This document shows, piece by piece, positions 1-7,967 of a stretch of DNA of 61,833 nt. A model generated the notes under the pieces. The model did not search any database, was not told the origin of the DNA, and saw nothing but the letters and a program-made list of their open reading frames with translations. Source of the stretch: an uncultured Opitutia bacterium. GTDB lineage: Bacteria > Verrucomicrobiota > Verrucomicrobiia > Opitutales > CAJWYM01. A program made the translations under genes and the position numbers. Each line of letters starts with the position of its first letter. The first letter of the stretch is position 1. The DNA lies in contig CAJWYM010000009.1 in assembly GCA_913049555.1 (NCBI GenBank), forward strand, positions 1 through 61,833. Reading direction: 5' to 3'.

Positions 1-343
1 ATACATTCCTCTATCGGATATCAATCACCTGTTGACTTCGAAAATATCAATAACTTAATATAAACATATAAGCTTGTTTTAGATCTAAAGTTTTCGAGGG
101 ATATCTCATAAGACCGAGCAAGAGATTGAGCTTGATAATAAATCTGAATACTAAGTGTTTCTTGAAAATTTAGCTGTCTTAGCGATTTCAGCAAGGTGTA
201 ATAGTCCGAATTGGGGACGTTAAAATCAGCTAGAGGGTCAGACGGAAAATCTAAAGAAAATTGATTTGTTAAAGTCCTAATTGATGTCGATAATTTTGAC
301 TGAATTTAGATTGTAAAGTTATTTATATGAAGCATTATATCCA
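1..343. other. leading intergenic stretch, nothing recognised
   Basis: AT-rich sequence before the first gene. I see no ORF of useful length, tRNA, terminator hairpin or riboswitch motif in it. It may hold the promoter of the hydrolase gene that follows, but no convincing -35/-10 pair stood out. Confidence 0.5.
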
Positions 344-391
344 ATGAATTTCAAACACCGTTCGCTAAGTTCGAAAGACAGAAAAAATAAG

Positions 392-1306
392 ATGAAAAAA
401 ACAGGTTCAATTGCAGTATTTTTGCTTGCGACTTTATCAGTATTATCGGCAAATACTGATAATAGACTATGGCGTTTGAAAGATGACAAATCAGTTTATG
501 CTGAACTAGTTAATTATGATGAAGGCACTGGAGATGTTCATTTGCGAATCAATGAAGAGGAGGATATTGTCTATCCTTTTGATCAATTTCAAGTAATCGA
601 TAAAGCTTGGTTAGTCGAGTGGCTTGAGTTTTCTGAGGATTTAAATATTAAGGTTGAAGAGCTTGGTGGGAGTTTATCAAGTTATCAGTCTCAAGGAAAG
701 TACCCAACAGATTTTTATGTTTATGAACCTTCAAATGGTTTAGCTGGGGATGAAAGATCACTGCTAATTTTATTTCATCCGGGAGGAAAGGGAGCTCGTT
801 TATTGAAACGTTTTTTAGAATCATCAGAAGAAACGAAAACAGTAATTGTTGCATGTGATACATTTAGGAATACTGGAAGCAATGTAGAAAAAGAAAAAGC
901 ATTGTATGATCGCTTTGTCGAATTGTTACCTTTTATAGAAGCTACTGTAGTTCATAATTCTACTAAATTATATATGGGAGGAGCTTCTGGAGGTGCTTGG
1001 CGAGCTTTTCATTATGCTGCATGGATAGAACGACCATGGGCTGGAATTTTATCAATGGGAGGCTGGCTTGGAGGAAAAGATTATTATGATCTAGAATATC
1101 CTAAAATGAAAGTTGCGTTTGTTAATGGGAATCAAGATCATGCGGCAAATCAATATGTTGAGCCAGATACTGAAGTGTTAGAGAAAAGAGATTGTGAAAT
1201 TGCAGTCATAGCTTTCGAAGGAGGGCATCAAGTCGCTCCAGTATCAGCACAGATAAAAGCTCTTTATTGGCTAACCAATCAAGAAGAATACTTTCAAGAA
1301 CAATAG
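392..1306 (+). CDS. secreted alpha/beta hydrolase with SHD1-like N-terminal domain
   Basis: A roughly 304-residue exported protein. I chose the ATG at 392 because a signal peptide begins there (MKKTGS, then a hydrophobic run ending SVLSA); the ATG at 344 would add 16 basic and polar residues before it. The first 60 mature residues (RLWRLKDDKSVYAEL, then a segment on how the text of strands ends YPFDQF) resemble the SHD1-like module common in planctomycete and verrucomicrobial secreted proteins. The rest has an alpha/beta hydrolase shape: an LFHPGG oxyanion-type loop, a nucleophile elbow GGASGG near residue 198, an Asp in NGNQDHA and a His in EGGHQ near the C-terminus, a plausible Ser-Asp-His triad. 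Related proteins are annotated as esterase or dienelactone-hydrolase-like; the substrate is unknown. It is separated from the next gene by an attC-like stretch. Confidence 0.7.
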   Translation: MKKTGSIAVFLLATLSVLSANTDNRLWRLKDDKSVYAELVNYDEGTGDVHLRINEEEDIVYPFDQFQVIDKAWLVEWLEFSEDLNIKVEELGGSLSSYQSQGKYPTDFYVYEPSNGLAGDERSLLILFHPGGKGARLLKRFLESSEETKTVIVACDTFRNTGSNVEKEKALYDRFVELLPFIEATVVHNSTKLYMGGASGGAWRAFHYAAWIERPWAGILSMGGWLGGKDYYDLEYPKMKVAFVNGNQDHAANQYVEPDTEVLEKRDCEIAVIAFEGGHQVAPVSAQIKALYWLTNQEEYFQEQ

Positions 1307-1369
1307 GAAAGTTCAAGATCGCAGGCTCTATCTAGGCGACCTGTCACTATTCCTACAAACTTCATTTCG

Positions 1370-1490
1370 GCTTAACAAACGCGTTTATTCACTGCGTCCC
1401 GCGTGCGGGACTTGTTCAACCCTTGCATTTAGCTTTGGGACTTGCAGACTCTAGGAAAAGCCTCTACTTTTCAGACAGACTGCGTTAGAT
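1370..1490 (+). other. attC-like recombination site (candidate, possibly degenerate)
   Basis: The 121-bp stretch starts with GCTTAAC (1370-1376, fits RYYYAAC) followed by AAACGCG, and ends with GTTAGAT (1484-1490, fits GTTRRRY) preceded by TGC. Inside lies a perfect hairpin, GTCCCGC-GT-GCGGGAC (1396-1411), and a direct repeat GGGACTTG at 1407 and 1437. Length and outer boxes resemble long chromosomal-integron attC sites of the VCR type, and the stretch looks richer in G+C than its surroundings. Against it, the arms inside the R boxes pair poorly and no integrase gene is in the window. It could be a decayed site or chance. Confidence 0.3.
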
Positions 1491-1713
1491 AGTTCGGTCA
1501 TTGGTAGTGGATCTCGCAAAGCGGGTTGACTATTCTAATTAAAGATATGCACAGGAATATGGATATGAATAGGGTCAGGTAATATATACTGCTCAAATGA
1601 TGAATCAGTTTTCGTAAAATATTGTTATTATGAACTTTCAGATCCTGGAGCAGATTTTGGTATATTACAGTTTGGTATGGGGTGCGAATGTCCACAAAAA
1701 AAACTAATTAAGC

Positions 1714-1968
1714 ATGGATATCTCTGAAGAAGCACTAGAAAACTTATATGCATTTGAGCGACATATCGCAGATAAAGGTGGCTATTTCTTATTGATAAAA
1801 AAACTTGGAGACGAAATTTCTTTATCTGCTGAACCTGATGATACATTCGATTTAGAACTTAAAAAAATCAAATTAGGGGCGGTTGAAGTCTATGTTGATG
1901 TATATTGTTTTAGCAAACGAATGGACAACTATACTATCGTTTGGGATAATGGCTATGTGTTTCATTGA
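1714..1968 (+). CDS. small hypothetical protein, possibly a broken gene
   Basis: An 84-residue acidic protein starting MDISEEALENLY and ending WDNGYVFH; no family recognised. No good ribosome binding site precedes the ATG. Another frame is open from about 1569 to 1727 and reads as protein-like (it includes YCYYELSDPGADFGILQFG and ends LIKHGYL), but has no ATG at its head and ends in a TGA overlapping the first codons of this ORF. The two frames may be halves of one gene split by a frameshift, or two overlapping short genes. It lies just downstream of the attC-like stretch, the position of a cassette gene. Confidence 0.4.
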   Translation: MDISEEALENLYAFERHIADKGGYFLLIKKLGDEISLSAEPDDTFDLELKKIKLGAVEVYVDVYCFSKRMDNYTIVWDNGYVFH

Positions 1969-2218
1969 AAAAACCATCTGAGAACAAATAAAGACTGATC
2001 TTTTTATTAGTTGATGAATTGTTACAACTTAAAAGAGAGAATTTTTAAAATCGAATTGTCATCGTATGCTTACAAAGTCTTTGTTAAAAATATATAAATT
2101 GTAATGATGAACCAATCTTCAATTCGGTATTCCTGAGTCTAGAGCTTGGGTCTTAATGAGCTTCATGGGTTGGATTTTCAAGAGGAGCCATTTATTTTGA
2201 AAGATGGCATGTGGATAA

Positions 2219-3301
2219 TTACCTTTTATTTTGAGTGGTCTCACGATGCACCAAGTCTACATGAATTTTATCAAAGACCTCTTTTTCCAAATCGTTTTGT
2301 ATGACATGAATCGTTTGGTTGGCCATCTCGACGAAATTTTGTTCAAAGCCGGAAATAGAAAGATTTGAAAATCTGGAAATTTCAGTCACATCATAACCAA
2401 TTACCTGAGTGTCATGAGGAACTTTTTTTCCGAGATTATCTAAACTGTTTGTGACAATTATAGAAGAACGCTCGTCTAAACAGAAGAAAAGCTCAGCATC
2501 GGAGTGTTTTGAGATTTCTTTGTGAAGATGATTGGCATCGTTCAAATAATTTTTACTTTCTAAAACTTCAATGCGAGTTAGATCTTGCAGTAAATTGCCG
2601 CTTTCCATCCAAATATGTTTGAATCCCTCATACCTAAGTTCTTTGTGAATCCAAGGTTTGTTGTTGTCTCTTGAGAACGAAACGATTGCGGCTTTTTTTA
2701 CGGTCGATTTATTTGCATGTCGGGCCGCTTCTTGTCCGCTTTTAAAACTATCAGGATTTATGATGTGGGAACACTTCATAGCATAGTCGACATTGAGACC
2801 CATGATTTTACAAGGGCTGTTTTTGATTCGTTCAAAAACTTCACTTACATCCCCTGTCAGAAGGATTAGATCCTTTTCTTCAAGTTTTTGATAGTCAATG
2901 TTGTCATTTAGGGAATTATAGACTTCGAGTTGAAGTTCTATATCAATGGCTTTCAGCTGTTGCTGTAGACGAAAAAAGAGTTCTTGGTGCCGAGGAAATC
3001 GAATATAGGCAGATCCGTTTGTCACCATAGTTACAGACATGCTTTTAAAAACAAGTTGTTGCACTGAATCCGAGAGACGATACCGGCCATTTTTTTGAGC
3101 GGTGAGCCATTTTTGATTTTCTAGTTCTTTCAGTGCAAGCCAAGTGGTTTGTCTATTAAATTGGAGAATTTCTGAAAAGACTCGAACAGAGGGTAGGTTG
3201 GTTTCTGCTTTTACTGCCCCTGTTTTGATTTGTTTTGCAATGGCATGAATTGCTTTTTGTAAATTCTTTGGCAAATGGGATATTTCAAAGTCAACAGACA
3301 T
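2219..3301 (-). CDS. GntR/LacI-type transcriptional regulator
   Basis: A 360-residue cytoplasmic DNA-binding regulator. Residues about 8-80 form a GntR-type winged helix (AIAKQIKTGAV, LPSVRVFSEIL, then QTTWLALKELENQKWL and the wing NGRYRLSD). Residues about 90-350 look like a periplasmic-binding-protein-type sensor as in LacI/GalR proteins, ending with the DTQVIGYDVTEISRF segment typical of such sensors. The arrangement matches the GntR subclass with sugar-sensing LacI-like domains (AraR type). It is divergent from the sulfatase gene at 3514 and probably controls it in response to a sugar. The inducer is unknown. The shared 200-bp region contains a 12-bp perfect palindrome. Confidence 0.8.
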   Translation of the reverse strand: MSVDFEISHLPKNLQKAIHAIAKQIKTGAVKAETNLPSVRVFSEILQFNRQTTWLALKELENQKWLTAQKNGRYRLSDSVQQLVFKSMSVTMVTNGSAYIRFPRHQELFFRLQQQLKAIDIELQLEVYNSLNDNIDYQKLEEKDLILLTGDVSEVFERIKNSPCKIMGLNVDYAMKCSHIINPDSFKSGQEAARHANKSTVKKAAIVSFSRDNNKPWIHKELRYEGFKHIWMESGNLLQDLTRIEVLESKNYLNDANHLHKEISKHSDAELFFCLDERSSIIVTNSLDNLGKKVPHDTQVIGYDVTEISRFSNLSISGFEQNFVEMANQTIHVIQNDLEKEVFDKIHVDLVHRETTQNKR

Positions 3302-3365
3302 GCAATTAATCTGTCAAATATTCGTCAATTTACAAATATAAAAATGTCAACCTTGGGTTTTATAA

Positions 3366-3377
3366 TTACATATGTAA
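3366..3377. promoter_or_regulatory. palindromic candidate operator between regulator and sulfatase
   Basis: TTACATATGTAA is a perfect 12-bp palindrome, 65 bp upstream of the regulator start and 137 bp upstream of the chosen sulfatase start. Its position in a divergent promoter region suits a GntR-type dimer. In AT-rich DNA such a palindrome can occur by chance, so this is a suggestion only. Confidence 0.3.
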
Positions 3378-3513
3378 GTTATGAGATCTTATAAATCACT
3401 AAAAACTAATAGAAAATAGGATCTATAAATGATTATTCTAATAGGTGGATTTTAAGAATTATTGACATATGCAAATAAACAGCTATCAACATACCATGCA
3501 AAATAGGGACTCA

Positions 3514-4935
3514 ATGAGGAAACCAAATATTTTATTTATTTTGATAGATGATTTGGGTATTAAAGATCTTGGTTGCTATGGAAGTTCTTTTTATGAAACC
3601 CCTCATCTTGATCGATTGGCCTCAGAGGGAATGATCTTTAAACAAGCTTATGCATCCTGTCCAGTATGCTCACCTACGAGAGCCAGCATATTATCTGGAA
3701 AATATCCAGCCAGAATTGGAATGACCCAGTGGATTGGTGGAGATGCATCCGGTAAATTGAAGGATGTTCCTTATTTACATTATTTACCGCTCGAAGAGAA
3801 ATCGATTGCTTTGACTTTGAAAGAAAATGGATATCAGACTTGGCATGTGGGGAAATGGCATTTGGGCGATCAAGATTTTTTCCCAGAGAATCATGGATTT
3901 GAGAGAAACATAGGTGGTTGTCATCAAGGGTCTCCGCATAATGGTTATTTTAGTCCTTGGGATATTGAGGGATTGGAGAATGCTGAGGACGGAACTTATT
4001 TGACGGATTTTCTGACCGATCGGGCTATTGATTTGATTGAAAATCGAGAGGATCGCCCTTTTTTTATGCATTTGTCTCATTATGCAGTTCACACGCCTTT
4101 GAATGCTCCTGAAAATTTAGTTAGGAAATATGAGGAGAAAGCGAGGCGAATGGGTTTAGATTCTATAAACCCGATTGAAGTTGGAGAGCATTTTTGGTGT
4201 TTGCATAAAGAGCATCTAAAGATAGAAAGAAGAACGTTTCAATCTCATCCAATTTATGCAGCAATGATTGAGAACTTGGATACCAATATTGGGCGCACCT
4301 TACTTTCTATAAAGGAGCAAGGTTTGGAAAACAATACAATCGTTGTCTTTACCTCAGACAACGGTGGTCTTTCAAGCGCAGAAGGATCTCCTACTTGCAA
4401 TGCTCCTTACACAGAGGGTAAAGGCTGGAACTATGAGGGGGGCACTCGGGTCTGTCAGCTTATTAAATGGCCCGAGGAGGTTCGGGCGTCTTCTGAATGC
4501 AACCAAGCGGTTACAAGCACAGATTTCTATCCAACTATTTTAGAAGCCTGTGGTCTTGATTTAATGCCCGAACAACATAGGGATGGTGAAAGTTTATTGC
4601 CTTTGTTAAAAGAAAGCGGTGCTTTAGAAAGGAAAACGATTTATTGGCATTATCCCCATTATTCGAATCAAGGGGGAACTCCCTCCTCAAGCTGCGTCTA
4701 TGGAGATTGGAAATTAATCCAATTTTTTGAGGAGGATCGTTTTGAACTTTATAATTTAAAGGACGATCCGAGTGAAAAAATGAATTTAGCGGATCAAGAA
4801 CCGGATCGTCTTCAAGAAATGAGTGCGGACTTGAAAGACTGGCAAGTCCAAATAGAGGCATTGATTCCTGAACCCAATCTAGAGTACAGTAAGCTTACAA
4901 AACGTCCAAAAGTTCCCAATAACTCAACTGTTTGA
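3514..4935 (+). CDS. sulfatase (S1 family, FGly type), no signal peptide seen
   Basis: An alkaline-phosphatase-superfamily sulfatase that hydrolyses sulfate esters, probably on sugars. The N-terminal strand NILFILIDDLG carries the first metal-binding Asp pair. The sequence CSPTR (Cys about residue 52) is the CxPxR motif whose Cys is converted to formylglycine, followed by ASILSGKYPAR. Further family hallmarks are GKWHLGD, a HTP loop and TSDNGG with late metal ligands. The C-terminal part has the usual LYNLKDDPSEKMNLA signature. ATG codons at 3469, 3496 and 3514 are in frame; I prefer 3514, where AGGGA lies just upstream and family homology starts at once. None gives a signal peptide, so the enzyme may be cytoplasmic and act on imported oligosaccharides. 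It is divergent from the GntR/LacI-type regulator. No maturase is in the window. Confidence 0.9.
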   Translation: MRKPNILFILIDDLGIKDLGCYGSSFYETPHLDRLASEGMIFKQAYASCPVCSPTRASILSGKYPARIGMTQWIGGDASGKLKDVPYLHYLPLEEKSIALTLKENGYQTWHVGKWHLGDQDFFPENHGFERNIGGCHQGSPHNGYFSPWDIEGLENAEDGTYLTDFLTDRAIDLIENREDRPFFMHLSHYAVHTPLNAPENLVRKYEEKARRMGLDSINPIEVGEHFWCLHKEHLKIERRTFQSHPIYAAMIENLDTNIGRTLLSIKEQGLENNTIVVFTSDNGGLSSAEGSPTCNAPYTEGKGWNYEGGTRVCQLIKWPEEVRASSECNQAVTSTDFYPTILEACGLDLMPEQHRDGESLLPLLKESGALERKTIYWHYPHYSNQGGTPSSSCVYGDWKLIQFFEEDRFELYNLKDDPSEKMNLADQEPDRLQEMSADLKDWQVQIEALIPEPNLEYSKLTKRPKVPNNSTV

Positions 4936-5098
4936 GGATTTTATTCTTCCAATTGAATCATTAAAATTCTATGCAAACGATTTGTCTCCTGAAAATTTAG
5001 TGGATCGTTGAATGGTTCGATTCGAAAAGAAGATCTGTTATCCTAAATTCCTCAGTTGACTCGCTTATTTATCATCAATCTTATAAACTGCAATAACA

Positions 5099-5146
5099 TA
5101 CGAAAATCTTCGATGTAGCCAGAGGCTACTACTTCAGAATTTCGTA
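5099..5146. repeat. long imperfect palindrome in an intergenic region
   Basis: An 11-bp outer arm (5099-5109) pairs with 5136-5146 with one mismatch, and an inner perfect stem GTAGCC-AGA-GGCTAC (5115-5129) sits in the middle. It lies within the 464-bp gap between the sulfatase and the minus-strand ATPase gene and has no adjoining T-run, so it does not look like a simple terminator. It could be a REP-like element or an RNA structure. Apart from this and the terminator at 5319, I see nothing in the gap. Confidence 0.4.
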
Positions 5147-5318
5147 AGTCATTTCGAATCATAATATGGATGATATTCTCTACTCTCAACTGAGCTATTG
5201 AGGGTTTTAGATGGATTCACTCGTTCTTTTGAATTGGGATTTCCTCTCTTTTTTAAAATCTTTTGGAATTCTTATGAACTTTATATCGCACAAATGAATT
5301 CTTTTGGAAACTCCTCAA

Positions 5319-5350
5319 TAAAAAAAGCGACTCTACATAAGAGCCGCTTT
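5319..5350 (-). terminator. intrinsic terminator of the malK-like gene
   Basis: Read on the minus strand, AAAGCGGCTCT pairs with AGAGTCGCTTT (one mismatch) around a five-base loop and is followed by a run of T. It begins about 50 bp past the stop codon of the ATPase gene. Confidence 0.75.
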
Positions 5351-5399
5351 CGAAAACGAAATGATAGATTTTAAATCTAGTATGTGGGAGAAAAAGCAA

Positions 5400-6533
5400 T
5401 TAGATTCTTGAAAGCAGTTCTTCGCTTTCTGAATCGAATAAGTGGGCTTTTTTAAGATTGACTGCCACTTCTAGCTGACTGTCCATCTCGTATTGAAATG
5501 CGCTTCCAACCCGAGCAATAAATTTGTGCTGATTGGTACTCAAGTAGAGGTAAGTTTCCGCACCCATAGATTCTGAAAGTTCCACTTTGGATTTGATTTT
5601 TGCGAATTCACCATCACTAGGAAGCTCATTTTTGGAGTCGAGTATATCCTCAGGTCTAACCCCTAAAACAAGTTCTTTGGCAGTTGCTGACTCAGCAGCT
5701 TTTGCTAAACGATCGGTAAGTTTGATCTTTGTATCCGAACCTTTTTCTAAAAAGTAAGTTTCTCCACCTTCATTTTGAACGGAACCATAGAAAAAGTTCA
5801 TTGGAGGACTTCCAATAAATCCAGCAACAAACATGTTAGCGGGGTTGTTATAAATTCCCATGGGTGTATCTACTTGTTGGATGCGACCGGTTTTCATGAC
5901 TGTGATTCGATCTCCCATTGTCATCGCTTCTGTTTGATCATGGGTAACGTAGATCATGGTTGCATCCAATTGTTTGTGCAATTTGGTAATTTCAGTCCGC
6001 ATCTGAACTCTCATTTTTGCATCCAAGTTTGAGAGAGGTTCATCAAAAAGAAATACTTCTGGTTGACGAACAATGGCTCGACCGAGTGCCACCCTTTGTC
6101 TTTGACCTCCTGAAAGTGCTTTTGGTTTACGATCCAAGATTTCATCTAAGCCTAGGATTTTAGCCGCATCGTCAACGCGCTTTTTGATTTCAGCTTTTGG
6201 CATTTTTCTTAATTTGAGACCAAAGGCCATGTTATCAAAAAGATTCATGTGGGGATAGAGTGCATAATTTTGAAACACCATGGCAATGTCTCTATCTTTT
6301 GGAAGAACATCATTCACAACCCTTCCACCAATGCTGATTTCGCCTCCAGTTATTTCTTCCAAGCCTGCAATCATTCTAAGCGTAGTTGATTTTGCGCAAC
6401 CTGAAGGGCCAACAAAAACCATAAATTCTTTGTCTCTAATGTCTAGATTGATTCCATGAACTGCCTTAAAATCAGGGGTTTTTGAATCTCCCGGATATAC
6501 TTTATCAAGATTTTTAATTTCTACATTCGCCAT
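5400..6533 (-). CDS. MalK/UgpC-type sugar ABC transporter ATPase
   Basis: A 377-residue cytoplasmic ATPase of the CUT1 sugar-importer class, normally a homodimer driving two permeases. The Walker A region is at 42-49, the Q-loop at FQNYALYPH (87-95), the signature LSGGQ at 140-144, Walker B and catalytic Glu at FLFDEP (D164, E165), and the switch His in YVTHDQTEA. A TOBE-type regulatory domain fills about 240-377. Walker A reads GPSGCAKS: Ala47 stands where the consensus has Gly, while the catalytic-loop Lys48 and Ser49 are kept. No permease or binding-protein gene adjoins it, so it may be a shared ATPase serving several importers, as MsiK or MsmK do elsewhere. It ends in its own terminator. 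It is clearly of the family; malK, ugpC or msmK cannot be told apart here. Confidence 0.9.
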   Translation of the reverse strand: MANVEIKNLDKVYPGDSKTPDFKAVHGINLDIRDKEFMVFVGPSGCAKSTTLRMIAGLEEITGGEISIGGRVVNDVLPKDRDIAMVFQNYALYPHMNLFDNMAFGLKLRKMPKAEIKKRVDDAAKILGLDEILDRKPKALSGGQRQRVALGRAIVRQPEVFLFDEPLSNLDAKMRVQMRTEITKLHKQLDATMIYVTHDQTEAMTMGDRITVMKTGRIQQVDTPMGIYNNPANMFVAGFIGSPPMNFFYGSVQNEGGETYFLEKGSDTKIKLTDRLAKAAESATAKELVLGVRPEDILDSKNELPSDGEFAKIKSKVELSESMGAETYLYLSTNQHKFIARVGSAFQYEMDSQLEVAVNLKKAHLFDSESEELLSRI

Positions 6534-6703
6534 AATATGAGTTCTTTTGTTAAAAGAGTATTATAACGATTTTTAAAAATTATTTAAGATTAATTTGCGG
6601 TATTAATATATTAAAATGCGACAATTTATTTTCTCTACTGGTATCAATTTCACTCAAGGCTTGCTTTCTGATGTAGTATTGTAAATACAGAGTTTTTTAA
6701 AAT

Positions 6704-7858
6704 TCAGGATTCTTTTCGGATTTGAGTGGCGGTTCGATGGAACTCACTTTTTAGATGAGTTGCCATTTGTCCAGGACTGGAGAAGCCAGCCAATTCCGAA
6801 ATGGATGCGATATCCGTTTGGGTTGTTTTCAGTAAATCCAAGGCAAAATTCTTTTGATGTCTTAGGATTTCCTCTTTTGGACTTCGTCCTAGTAGTTCTT
6901 TAAACTTTCTTTCCAGAGTTCTTCGGTGGATCGGAACCTGTTGAAGAATATCATTCACATGAATCCCTTTTTGAAAATTCTCTCGAATATAGTCGATGGC
7001 TTGTCTCACTCTTAAGTCCTGCCCATCTGAAAGTTGTGTTGAAGAGCGCTTGATAAGTGCTTTGGGTGGGATTGGATAGTCTTGAACCGCTGGTATTTTT
7101 TTATTTTGAATCCAGTCAATAACCACCTCAGCTGCTTTTTTGCCGACTTCTTTCCAATCGATCTCGATTGCGGATATCTGAGGGTAAGTCATCTCGCAGA
7201 CGATTGGATCATTGTTAGCAGATAAGATGGCAATTTCCTCAGGAACCTTGATATTTAGATCGTGACAGGTTTCCATTAAATTTCTTGCTAGGGGATCGTG
7301 CGCTGCAAAGATTCCAATTGGTTTTGGAAGAGACTGGATCCACTCTGCAAATTTTTTGTTGGGCCTTTTCCAGTATTCTATGCCTCGCCGAAAGGTTTTG
7401 ATTTTGTCTTCAAAAATAAAAACGGAACTGGAAGGGGCAAACTCTTTGAAGCTGTATTTTAAATTTTCAGCGAGGGGGTCAAAAATGCCATAATAAGCAA
7501 AGTGCTTGTACCCATTTTCTTGAAAGTGTTGCACCGCAATTTTTGCATTTAGAAGATCATCTGCATTCACTTGGCAAGTACCTTCAATGAGAAGTTGACT
7601 TTGGATGAATACAGTGGGTTTGTTTAAAGAAAAGAGGATCTCAGAGATGTAGGGGTGAAATTCACTGATGATCCCACTGGGATTCCACTCCGAGAGCCGA
7701 CTATAAATATCTTCCGGATTTCGGTAGAGATCCAGTTGCCAGAATTCAAGATTTTTCCCCACAAAAGAGGAAAATCCTTTTGAAACCTTCCTCATAAGGT
7801 CTGGAGATATAATAACCGCTATTCTGTCTTGTTTTTTGCTAATGTCGCAAATATACAT
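6704..7858 (-). CDS. XylR-like regulator (LacI-type sensor with AraC HTH)
   Basis: A 384-residue transcription factor. Residues about 10-270 form a LacI/GalR-type sugar-sensing domain (AVIISPDLMRKV at the start, then GIFAAHDPLARNLMETC and IAILSANNDPIVCE, which are typical XylR-sensor segments). Residues about 280-384 form an AraC double helix-turn-helix (RRTLERKFKELLGRSPKEEI, then ISELAGFSSPGQM). This domain order is that of E. coli XylR and its many relatives in Verrucomicrobiota and Bacteroidota, which usually activate or repress sugar catabolic genes. The nearest neighbour is the MalK-like ATPase, 170 bp downstream on the same strand, but there is no firm link. The inducer is unknown. Confidence 0.85.
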   Translation of the reverse strand: MYICDISKKQDRIAVIISPDLMRKVSKGFSSFVGKNLEFWQLDLYRNPEDIYSRLSEWNPSGIISEFHPYISEILFSLNKPTVFIQSQLLIEGTCQVNADDLLNAKIAVQHFQENGYKHFAYYGIFDPLAENLKYSFKEFAPSSSVFIFEDKIKTFRRGIEYWKRPNKKFAEWIQSLPKPIGIFAAHDPLARNLMETCHDLNIKVPEEIAILSANNDPIVCEMTYPQISAIEIDWKEVGKKAAEVVIDWIQNKKIPAVQDYPIPPKALIKRSSTQLSDGQDLRVRQAIDYIRENFQKGIHVNDILQQVPIHRRTLERKFKELLGRSPKEEILRHQKNFALDLLKTTQTDIASISELAGFSSPGQMATHLKSEFHRTATQIRKES

Positions 7859-7967
7859 TACGAGACCGCAATATCAATATAAAAGGTCTGCTCTAAAATC
7901 CTCTTTAAATCCACATTTTTTTGTAGGTGGAGATTCGTGTTGCAAATGGATTCTTTAACTTCTTGGA

